Shown here: positions 1 through 4,993 of the stretch, in pieces
Layout of the letters: each line of letters starts with the position of its first letter
Numbering within the stretch: the first letter of the stretch is position 1
From: Clostridiales bacterium
Lineage (GTDB): Bacteria > Bacillota > Peptococcia > Peptococcales > Peptococcaceae
Direction: 5' to 3'
Length of the DNA: 5,021 bases
NCBI GenBank assembly: GCA_003343815.1
Contig: QAKL01000092.1
Span: 1-5,021 of the forward strand
Program-made: the position numbers and the translations under genes
The notes under the pieces: model-generated
The model's input: only the letters and a program-made list of their open reading frames with translations
Told to the model about the DNA's origin: nothing
The model's database searches: none

Positions 1-420
1 GCCGATGATTACATCGTTAAGCCCTTCAGCCCGAAAGAGCTTTTAGCCAGAATTAACGCTTTGCAGCGCCGTTTAAATGTCAAAGAGTTAAACGTCGAAG
101 AAGAGCAGGGCGGCAATATCACCAGTGGCATTTTCACTATTTTGCAAAACGAGCGCAAACTTTTGAAACGCGACAAAGAAATTGAGCTGACGCCGATCGA
201 GTTTGCTTTGGTCAAATATTTTATGGAAAACGCCAACAAGGCGATTCACCGCGACGAGATCCTGCAAAATGTCTGGGGCTATAATTATGTCGGCGATTTC
301 AAAATCGTCGATGTAAATATCCGCCGCATCAGACAAAAAATTGAGGACGATCCGTCCAATCCGCGCTATATCGAAAAGGTGTGGGGCTATGGCTATCGCT
401 GGTGGGGAGGCGAGGAGTAA
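1..420 (+). CDS. OmpR/PhoB-family response regulator, C-terminal part (5' end outside window)
   Basis: This is the DNA-binding half of a two-component response regulator. The frame is open from base 1, so the start and most of the receiver domain lie upstream; 139 codons are visible out of a usual total of about 230. Residues 1-20 are the end of the receiver domain and include the conserved VKPF segment, whose lysine (K7 of the fragment) takes part in phosphorylation signalling. After a linker, residues from about 42 to 137 form a winged-helix DNA-binding domain: LTPIEF at 63-68, then RDEIL, a VWGY...VGD segment, the recognition-helix stretch VDVNIRRIRQKI, and the wing ending GYGYRW. The kinase gene follows after only 3 bases, so the two are almost certainly cotranscribed partners. 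Its target genes cannot be read from this window. PhoP- or WalR-like relatives are equally possible, so no symbol is given. Confidence 0.95.
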   Translation, partial: ADDYIVKPFSPKELLARINALQRRLNVKELNVEEEQGGNITSGIFTILQNERKLLKRDKEIELTPIEFALVKYFMENANKAIHRDEILQNVWGYNYVGDFKIVDVNIRRIRQKIEDDPSNPRYIEKVWGYGYRWWGGEE

Positions 421-423
421 ACC

Positions 424-1836
424 GTGCAAAAAAGTATCAGTAGAAAACTAATCGGCAACAATATGTTAATTAGCGTTCTGGTGCTGGTAATATTGGAGAC
501 GTCGTTTATCATAGCCGTGAGCCAGTATTATTTGGGCGGTATCGAAAATACTTTGCTTAATAACGCGACGCAGTCGGCAACTTTTTATTCCCGCAGTGCG
601 CCCGCAGGCTCGGCGGCGGACAAGGCGAATTTTATTTTTGAAAATATCGACGAGCGCGAAAACGCATTGGTCGAGCTTTTGGATCTGCAAGGCAATGTCG
701 TCATCGACAATACCGGCGCCAATGTCACCGAGACGGTAGACAGCTATGATTATTATCAAGCGCTGCATGGGCATATAAAATCTTGGCGTGGGCGCAATGA
801 ATACGGTGAAAGCATCATTTCCGTCTCGGCACCGATTTATGACGATAAGGAAATCGTCGCTGTCCTGCGCTATGTATCCTCACTAAAGCCTGCGCACAAA
901 ATCATTTTTACCTATTTTGCGTTTGCGGTGTTAATCGGGCTTATTTTGATTGCGCTGGCTTTTGCCTTAGCCATTGTCACCAGTAAGCGCATCGTCATAC
1001 CGATCAAAGAATTGATCCGCGTCACCGAGGAAATCACCATGGGTAATTTTAAAGTGACGGCGGTCAAGTACACTGACGATGAAATCGGGCAGTTAGCGGA
1101 TGCGGTCAATATTATGTCCAAAGAAATCGCCAAATCCGACCAAGAAAAAAACGATTTTATATCCTCAATTTCGCACGAGTTAAGAACGCCCTTGACTTCG
1201 ATTAAAGGCTGGGGCGAAACTTTGCAGGACGGTGGTACGGAGGATGAGGAACTTTTAAACGAAGGCTTAAAAATCATCTGCCATGAAACGGACAGGCTGA
1301 TTATTTTGGTTAACGATTTGCTCGACTTTTCTCGTTTGCAATCTAATCGTCTGGAAATGCATATGCAGGAAATGGTGCTCGACGATCTTTTAGAAGAAGT
1401 TTATAAGCAATTTTCCCAGCGCGCCAAAAAGGAGAAAATTAATTTACAGTTGCGCTTAGAGGACGACGGGATGTTGATTTTGGGTGATTACAATCGCTTG
1501 AAACAAGTATTTATCAATATTGTGGACAATGCGATGAAATTTACCGAGGGTGCGAAAAACGCCAAAATCGAATTGCAATCCTATACCGATGATGATAAAA
1601 TTTATATTTCTATTACCGATAACGGCAGCGGTATTTCCCCGGAGGATCTGAGCAAGGTCAAGGAGAAATTTTATAAAGGCACCAGCAAAAAAAGCGGTAC
1701 CGGATTGGGACTCTCCATTGCTACGGAAATCGTGCATCTGCACCAAGGTCAGCTGTGGATCGAAAGCGTTTACGGCGAAGGGGCGCAGATTACGATTATG
1801 CTGCCCTTGATGTATGCGGTGCCTGACGAAGATTAA
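424..1836 (+). CDS. Membrane sensor histidine kinase (WalK/PhoR-like, HAMP-HisKA-HATPase_c)
   Basis: This 470-residue kinase should sense an extracytoplasmic signal, autophosphorylate on histidine and pass the phosphate to the regulator encoded just upstream. Domains in order are: transmembrane helix 1 (about 13-33); an extracytoplasmic sensor region (about 34-159) with a PAS/Cache-like pattern, including SVSAPIYDD at 133-141; transmembrane helix 2 (about 160-185); a HAMP linker (about 186-240); the dimerisation domain with SHELRTPL and phospho-acceptor H251; and an ATPase domain. The ATPase domain has an N box with N365 and N369, a G1 box D399-N-G401-S-G403, an F box around KEKFYKG (413-419), and a G2 box G425-T-G427-L-G429. 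All catalytic motifs are intact. The start is GTG at 424, preceded by a GGGGAGGCGAGGAG purine run lying within the end of the upstream gene, so translation is likely coupled. The ligand is unknown. Confidence 0.96.
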   Translation: MQKSISRKLIGNNMLISVLVLVILETSFIIAVSQYYLGGIENTLLNNATQSATFYSRSAPAGSAADKANFIFENIDERENALVELLDLQGNVVIDNTGANVTETVDSYDYYQALHGHIKSWRGRNEYGESIISVSAPIYDDKEIVAVLRYVSSLKPAHKIIFTYFAFAVLIGLILIALAFALAIVTSKRIVIPIKELIRVTEEITMGNFKVTAVKYTDDEIGQLADAVNIMSKEIAKSDQEKNDFISSISHELRTPLTSIKGWGETLQDGGTEDEELLNEGLKIICHETDRLIILVNDLLDFSRLQSNRLEMHMQEMVLDDLLEEVYKQFSQRAKKEKINLQLRLEDDGMLILGDYNRLKQVFINIVDNAMKFTEGAKNAKIELQSYTDDDKIYISITDNGSGISPEDLSKVKEKFYKGTSKKSGTGLGLSIATEIVHLHQGQLWIESVYGEGAQITIMLPLMYAVPDED

Positions 1837-1845
1837 AATTAATTT

Positions 1846-1878
1846 AAACTGCTTTGTCCGCGGACAAGGCAGTTTTTT
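1846..1878 (+). terminator. Rho-independent terminator after the two-component genes
   Basis: The arms at 1846-1858 and 1863-1875 pair over 13 bp with a single G-U wobble (1853/1868), closing a CGCG loop. The right arm runs into a tract of six T (1873-1878). It starts 10 bases after the kinase stop codon, so it should end the regulator-kinase transcript. The left arm begins with AAA, which gives only a short U run in the reverse direction, so it works mainly for the + strand. Confidence 0.9.
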
Positions 1879-1910
1879 ACGCAAAAGTATTCTTTTTGCA
1901 TATGCTACAT

Positions 1911-1920
1911 AGGGGTGGAG
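1911..1920 (+). promoter_or_regulatory. Ribosome-binding site fixing the start of the coiled-coil protein gene
   Basis: AGGGGTGGAG is complementary to the 16S rRNA tail (AGGGGTG resembles AGGAGGTG) and ends 2 bases before the ATG at 1923, with the AGGGGTG core 5 bases away. This selects 1923 over the in-frame ATG at 1902, which lies upstream of the site. Confidence 0.7.
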
Positions 1921-1922
1921 AA

Positions 1923-2276
1923 ATGGACGGACAGGATATCACACCGGAAATATTATTGGCTTTAGGCGATATATTGGGCGATGGGGCGGCACGGGGACTG
2001 CCGTTTAATATCCAAAATCTTCTCGGCAACTGGCTGATGTTAATCGGGCAGGCGCTGATTACATTTAATGCGCAGCAGCAATACATGGAAAATGGTCCGG
2101 GGCAGTACTATGATTTATGTCACAAGAACAGCGGTAATCTGTCTCCGGGGTATCAGGAGAATAAATCAAGCCGCAGTGATGATTTAGCGCGGCGTTTGGA
2201 AGAATTAGAGGAAAGACTGGCGCATTTAGAGGAAATTTTGGCGCCGCTATGCCGCTATTACAATAGCGAAAGATAA
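1923..2276 (+). CDS. Small hypothetical protein with C-terminal leucine heptad coiled coil
   Basis: This encodes 117 residues that I do not recognise as a named family. The ATG at 1923 is preceded by AGGGGTGGAG (1911-1920), a good ribosome-binding site. An in-frame ATG at 1902 and a TTG at 1854 exist, but the first has no such site and the second lies inside the upstream terminator. The N-terminal half (about 6-55) is predicted helical and partly hydrophobic, with a segment NWLMLIGQALITF (36-48). That segment is short and contains Asn and Gln, so it may be amphipathic rather than membrane-spanning. A polar linker (about 56-85) follows. Residues 86-110 then form a coiled coil with leucines at 88, 92, 95, 99, 102, 106 and 109, an exact 4-3 heptad spacing. 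There is no signal peptide or catalytic motif. The gene sits alone between two terminators, so it needs its own promoter, which I could not place confidently. Codon use and the ribosome-binding site support it being real. Confidence 0.8.
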   Translation: MDGQDITPEILLALGDILGDGAARGLPFNIQNLLGNWLMLIGQALITFNAQQQYMENGPGQYYDLCHKNSGNLSPGYQENKSSRSDDLARRLEELEERLAHLEEILAPLCRYYNSER

Positions 2277-2318
2277 AAAATACCTTGCCTAAGCAAATGC
2301 TTAGTCAAGGTATTTTTT
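2275..2318. terminator. Bidirectional terminator between convergent genes
   Basis: A long inverted repeat has its outer arms at 2275-2287 and 2306-2318 pairing over 13 bp. After one C/T mismatch (2288/2305), inner arms 2289-2294 and 2299-2304 pair around a small AT loop. One end is an A6 run and the other a T6 run, so the RNA from either strand forms a GC-containing hairpin followed by a U tract. It ends both the coiled-coil gene (+) and the superoxide dismutase gene (-). The stop codon of the first (2274-2276) and that of the second (2318-2320) both touch the outer edges of the stem. Confidence 0.9.
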
Positions 2319-3175
2319 CAGCGTTTCTTTCTGCGGCGCGCGCTGGATTTAGCAGAATAATAATTGTTGGAGGAGTGAGATTTACCGCCGCAAGGATTGG
2401 AAAATGTATTCAGGTGTTTGTGCATGTAATAGCTTTCGCCGGCAGGGGTAGCCTCGACGGAAGATTTGCAGCCGTAGGGCGTGGGTGAGGTTTGCGGTTT
2501 TAATTTTTGCGCTAAAGTATAGGTGTTCTCTTCTGCGGTAGGATTAGTAGCCTCCTGCCATAAATCGCTGACGCTCTCCCAGTCGATTAATTGCCACCAA
2601 GCGTCGATATAGTCTGTTTTGTTGCTCTGGTATTGGTCATAGTAGGCGTGCTCCCATAAATCAAGCGCTAAAATCGGCGTCGTGCGCCCGTTTATCGGCG
2701 TGGCTTGGTTTGCGCTTAATTGAATGGCTAATTTACCGCTTCTGTTGTCGCAAATCAGCCATGCCCAGCCCGAACCTGTCAAATTAAGCGCTGCTTGGGT
2801 AAAATCATTTTGCATAGTTTGATAATCGCCGAAACATTGATCAATCATTTGCCCGAGCGCTCCTGTAGGCGCGGCAGTATCGCAGGCAGAGGAACGCATA
2901 TTGTGCCAATAAAGCTCGTGATTAAAGCATCCTCCGGCGTTATTGGCGATGTTTTGGCGGATACTCTGCGGCAGGGCTTGGCTAAAAGCGCAAAGTTTTG
3001 CCAAGGACCAGCTTTGATAAGCAGGGTAGGAGGAAAGCGTCTGGTTTAAGCCGTCAATATAGCGCATGTAGTGATTAATATAATGTTCCCGCGTCACTTC
3101 CGCGCAGAGCCCGGGCTCCAGTGCTGTCGGGGCAAAGGCTAAAGGCTGAGCCTCAAAAGGAAAAGTGCGAGGCAT
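2318..3175 (-). CDS. sodA: Fe/Mn-family superoxide dismutase, manganese-type, with long C-terminal tail
   Basis: The enzyme converts superoxide to oxygen and hydrogen peroxide. Of its 285 residues, about 1-207 align with the whole family fold (typically about 200 residues). The metal ligands are all present: H31 in EHYINHY, H86 in NNAGGCFNH, and D172 and H176 in LDLWEHAYY. Second-shell H35 and Y39 are kept. Gly81-Gly82 together with Q157 in SANQATP is the manganese-type arrangement; iron enzymes place the glutamine in the NNA..NH segment. Metal use is therefore inferred as Mn or cambialistic. There is no signal peptide. The tail (about 208-285) is not part of the family. It is rich in Ser, Asn and Tyr, holds C236, C262, H252, H254 and H267, and ends in a basic ARRRKKR run. 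With eight cysteines in total, the protein is unusual for this enzyme. The start at 3175 is chosen because AGGAG at 3184-3188 lies 8 bases away; the alternative ATG at 3181 is only 2 bases from it. The gene converges with the coiled-coil gene and diverges from the hdr genes. Confidence 0.95.
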   Translation of the reverse strand: MPRTFPFEAQPLAFAPTALEPGLCAEVTREHYINHYMRYIDGLNQTLSSYPAYQSWSLAKLCAFSQALPQSIRQNIANNAGGCFNHELYWHNMRSSACDTAAPTGALGQMIDQCFGDYQTMQNDFTQAALNLTGSGWAWLICDNRSGKLAIQLSANQATPINGRTTPILALDLWEHAYYDQYQSNKTDYIDAWWQLIDWESVSDLWQEATNPTAEENTYTLAQKLKPQTSPTPYGCKSSVEATPAGESYYMHKHLNTFSNPCGGKSHSSNNYYSAKSSARRRKKR

Positions 3176-3181
3176 GAGCAT

Positions 3182-3190
3182 CTCTCCTTT
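3182..3190 (-). promoter_or_regulatory. Ribosome-binding site of the superoxide dismutase gene
   Basis: On the minus strand this reads AAAGGAGAG. The AGGAG core is 8 bases from the ATG at 3175 but only 2 bases from the ATG at 3181, so it argues for the downstream start, which shortens the protein by two residues. Confidence 0.75.
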
Positions 3191-3228
3191 CAGAAAATGA
3201 ATTAAAATACAGATTACTTTACGCTTGT

Positions 3229-3258
3229 AATATATGTTTACCAGAGATAAAGAGTGAA
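3229..3258 (-). promoter_or_regulatory. Candidate sigma-70/sigma-A promoter for the superoxide dismutase gene
   Basis: On the minus strand, TTCACT (3253-3258, 4 of 6 matches to TTGACA) and TATATT (3229-3234, 5 of 6 matches to TATAAT) are separated by 18 bases. Transcription would begin near 3222, leaving a leader of about 47 bases before the start codon. The match is moderate and the surroundings are AT-rich, so a chance match is possible. Confidence 0.4.
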
Positions 3259-3266
3259 AGAAATAA

Positions 3267-3282
3267 GGTGAAATGTATCACA
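3267..3282. promoter_or_regulatory. Rex/FNR/CRP-type palindrome upstream of the superoxide dismutase promoter
   Basis: The sequence GGTGAAATGTATCACA has the inverted-repeat core GTGA-N6-TCAC. It matches the second palindrome at 3468-3483 in 13 of 16 positions. It lies 8 bases upstream of the candidate -35 box of the minus-strand promoter, centred about 52 bases before the predicted start of transcription. A TGTGA-N6-TCACA core is known for CRP/FNR-family activators, and Rex repressor sites have the same half-site spacing, so the protein that binds cannot be told from the sequence alone. Confidence 0.5.
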
Positions 3283-3369
3283 TCGACATAAGTAAGCTTG
3301 CGCAAACCAAAGACACATATGTCAGATGAGTTCTATTTAATATCTTTATCGGCATTTCGGAAAAAACTA

Positions 3370-3398
3370 TTTTTTTTTGACTATTGTTTAGGTATAAT
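3370..3398 (+). promoter_or_regulatory. Candidate hdr promoter with perfect -10 and weak -35
   Basis: A perfect TATAAT lies at 3393-3398 in an AT-rich stretch. At 17 bases upstream the -35 position is only a T run (3370-3375). A better -35 sequence, TTGACT (3377-3382), is just 10 bases away, which is too close. Transcription from here would start near 3405 and give a leader of about 130 bases before hdrC. The poor -35 would suit help from an activator or the upstream A/T tracts. Confidence 0.4.
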
Positions 3399-3460
3399 AA
3401 AATAAGATTATTAATAAGGCAAAATAGTTTTAAAAAGTATGCGAAAATTTAACATTATCG

Positions 3461-3495
3461 CAAAAAATGTGAAATAAATCACAAAAAATGTGAAA
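3461..3495 (+). repeat. Direct repeat of 14 bases with 21-base period in the hdr leader
   Basis: CAAAAAATGTGAAA occurs at 3461-3474 and again, without mismatch, at 3482-3495. The period of 21 bases is two helical turns, so the two TGTGA half sites face the same side of the DNA. The first copy supplies the left arm of the palindrome at 3468-3483. The second copy is an extra half site whose partner arm is not recognisable. Confidence 0.75.
3468..3483. promoter_or_regulatory. Perfect TGTGA-N6-TCACA operator in the hdr leader
   Basis: TGTGAAATAAATCACA is an exact inverted repeat of TGTGA/TCACA with a 6-base centre. Known binders of this pattern are CRP/FNR-family regulators, including the Fnr of Bacillus subtilis. 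The NADH-sensing repressor Rex uses TTGTGAA-N4-TTCACAA, which has the same spacing. The site is 51 bases before the hdrC start codon and about 70 bases after the TATAAT at 3393. That position suits a repressor acting as a roadblock. Alternatively, if a weaker promoter with GATAAT at 3500-3505 is used, the site would overlap its -35 region. Confidence 0.6.
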
Positions 3496-3518
3496 ATAAG
3501 ATAATCATAGCATGAAAA

Positions 3519-3527
3519 AAAGGGGTG
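3519..3527 (+). promoter_or_regulatory. Ribosome-binding site fixing the hdrC start
   Basis: AAAGGGGTG is complementary to the 16S rRNA tail if one G-U pair is allowed, and its GGGGTG core ends 6 bases before the GTG at 3534. The in-frame GTG at 3525 overlaps the site itself and so is unlikely to be the start. Confidence 0.7.
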
Positions 3528-3533
3528 TTGACG

Positions 3534-4115
3534 GTGACATTAAACGAAATGCAGGAAAAAAGCGCGGGTTTAACTCACGAATTAGCCATGCTGAGCCGCG
3601 TCGAAGTAGTGAAATGTTATCAATGTGGCAAATGTACAGCAGGGTGTCCGGCAGCGGAATTTATGGATATCATGCCCAATCAAGTGATGCGTTTGGTACA
3701 GCAGGGATTAGTAGAAGAGGCGCTAAACTCCAAAGCGATTTGGATTTGCGCGACTTGCGAGACTTGCTCGTGCAGATGTCCGCGTAATGTCGATATTACT
3801 CATGTGATGGAGACTTTGCGCATCATGGCGAAGCACAAAGGCATCATCACGGAAAAAGACATCGACAAATTTCATAATGTCTTTTTGCAAAGCGTCAAAA
3901 ACCACGGCCGCGTCTACGAGGTCGGCTTAATCGTCGGGCGCAATCTGACCACGGGGAAATTATTCCGCGACGTCCAGTACGGCGTGCCTTATCTGGCGAA
4001 GCACAAAGTACATTTGCTCCCGGAAAGCATCAAAGCTAAAAACGAGGTGCAGGCTATATTTGAGCGTGCCGCTCAGTTAGCCGAAAGAGATTTTAAGGAG
4101 GCCGAGAATAAATGA
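3534..4115 (+). CDS. hdrC: Heterodisulfide reductase subunit C-like ferredoxin (CoB-CoM type)
   Basis: HdrC is a small soluble iron-sulfur protein that relays electrons between the flavin subunit HdrA and the catalytic subunit HdrB. The 193 residues carry two complete [4Fe-4S] motifs of the C-x2-C-x2-C-x3-C-P type. The first is C28, C31, C34 and C38 in CYQCGKCTAGCP. The second is C72, C75, C78 and C82 in CATCETCSCRCP, with an extra C80. The spacing and the following NVDITHVMETLR stretch are typical of this family, and the length is normal. The C-terminal third has no cysteines and is charged. There are no transmembrane helices, so this is the cytoplasmic HdrABC type rather than the membrane HdrDE type. 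The start is GTG at 3534, placed by the ribosome-binding site. The stop overlaps the hdrB start by ATGA, so the two are translationally coupled. It is the first gene of its operon. Confidence 0.95.
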   Translation: MTLNEMQEKSAGLTHELAMLSRVEVVKCYQCGKCTAGCPAAEFMDIMPNQVMRLVQQGLVEEALNSKAIWICATCETCSCRCPRNVDITHVMETLRIMAKHKGIITEKDIDKFHNVFLQSVKNHGRVYEVGLIVGRNLTTGKLFRDVQYGVPYLAKHKVHLLPESIKAKNEVQAIFERAAQLAERDFKEAENK

Positions 4116-4993
4116 AAAAATACGCTTATTATCCCGGCTGTACTTTAGGTTCGACCGGAGTGGAGTATGGGCTGTCAGCAATGGCTGTATGTGAAAAGTT
4201 AGGTATTGAAATGTGGGAGATTCCCGATTATAATTGTTGCGGATCTTCCAGCGCTCATTTAGTTAATCCCTATTTAGCGCTTGGTCTTGCAGCGCGTAAT
4301 ATGGCGATCGCCGAGGAAGCGGGATTAGATGTGGCGATCCCCTGCGCGGCGTGTTATTCACATTCCAAAGCGGCGCAGATTGCTGCCAAGGAGGACGAAA
4401 AGAAACGCGCTGCGATCGAAGAAATGCTTGGCCGCGAATATAAAGGCGAAAGCCGCGCTTTATCTATCTTGGAAGTGTTGGATGAGTGTCTGAATTATGA
4501 CGAATTACAGGCACAAATTGTCCATCCGCTAAAGGGCTTAAAGGTCGTGACATACTACGGTTGTTTATTGTCGCGCCCGCAAGAATTAGCTTGCGATGAC
4601 GCGGAGGATCCTGTCATGATGGATAAGATTTTGACCGCTTTAGGCGCGGAAGTTTTACCATGGAGCGCCAAAACCGAATGCTGCGGCGCGAGCCATACGG
4701 CAAGCGAGCCGTCGATCGGCGTCAAAATGACCGATAAGATTCTGCTCGCAGCGCAAAAAAGCGGCGCCGACTGCATCGCTACCGCCTGTCCGATGTGCAT
4801 GGGTAATTTAGACATGCGCCAAGAAGAAGCAAAGAAAAAGTACAATCATGATTATAATTTACCGATATATTATTTTACCGAGCTTTTGGGCTTGGCTTTA
4901 GGTATTGCGCCTAAAAAAATGGGCAGCGACAGGCATTTCGTGCCTGCAATGGAAATACTCGAAAAATACGAGAAAGGCGGTGGCGCAGAATGA
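4112..4993 (+). CDS. hdrB: Heterodisulfide reductase subunit B-like protein with two CCG domains
   Basis: HdrB is the disulfide-reducing subunit of soluble heterodisulfide reductase. In methanogens its two CCG domains hold noncubane [4Fe-4S] clusters that split CoM-S-S-CoB. Both cysteine sets are complete in this 293-residue protein: C10, C42-C43, C78 and C81 (spacing 31 and 34), then C151, C190-C191, C226 and C229 (spacing 38 and 34). Recognisable motifs are YYPGC near the start, NCCGSSS, PCAACYSH, YYGCLLSRP, ECCGASH and ACPMC. There are no membrane segments. The length is normal. A ribosome-binding site AAGGAGG (4095-4101) lies 10 bases before the ATG. The gene overlaps hdrC by 4 bases and hdrA by 4 bases. 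A bacterium of this kind is unlikely to make CoM-S-S-CoB, so the disulfide or other electron acceptor is unknown. Related bacterial complexes serve methylene-tetrahydrofolate reductase or small disulfide substrates. Confidence 0.95.
   Translation: MKKYAYYPGCTLGSTGVEYGLSAMAVCEKLGIEMWEIPDYNCCGSSSAHLVNPYLALGLAARNMAIAEEAGLDVAIPCAACYSHSKAAQIAAKEDEKKRAAIEEMLGREYKGESRALSILEVLDECLNYDELQAQIVHPLKGLKVVTYYGCLLSRPQELACDDAEDPVMMDKILTALGAEVLPWSAKTECCGASHTASEPSIGVKMTDKILLAAQKSGADCIATACPMCMGNLDMRQEEAKKKYNHDYNLPIYYFTELLGLALGIAPKKMGSDRHFVPAMEILEKYEKGGGAE

Noticed and set aside
1854..1922. Longer version of the coiled-coil protein starting at TTG 1854 or ATG 1902
   Set aside because: The TTG lies inside the terminator hairpin of the upstream operon and the ATG at 1902 has no ribosome-binding site, whereas the ATG at 1923 has a good one.
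2795..3049. Plus-strand open frame within the superoxide dismutase gene
   Set aside because: It is antisense to a gene with all family ligands conserved, and has no family motif or plausible ribosome-binding site of its own.
3355..3380. A-run followed by T-run (AAAAAACTATTTTTTTTT) as a terminator
   Set aside because: The possible stem is only A-T pairs with a 3-base gap and no GC core, so it would not form a stable terminator hairpin.
3377..3398. TTGACT plus TATAAT as a standard promoter
   Set aside because: The boxes are only 10 bases apart; a usable sigma-70/sigma-A spacer is about 16-18 bases, so they cannot act together. Only the TATAAT is kept.
3525..3533. hdrC start at GTG 3525
   Set aside because: This codon is part of the ribosome-binding site GGGGTG itself; the GTG at 3534 has the correct 6-base spacing.
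3512..3787. Open frame starting ATG at 3512, overlapping hdrC in another frame
   Set aside because: It overlaps the clearly real hdrC with its two iron-sulfur motifs, has no ribosome-binding site before its ATG, and its product shows no recognisable motif.
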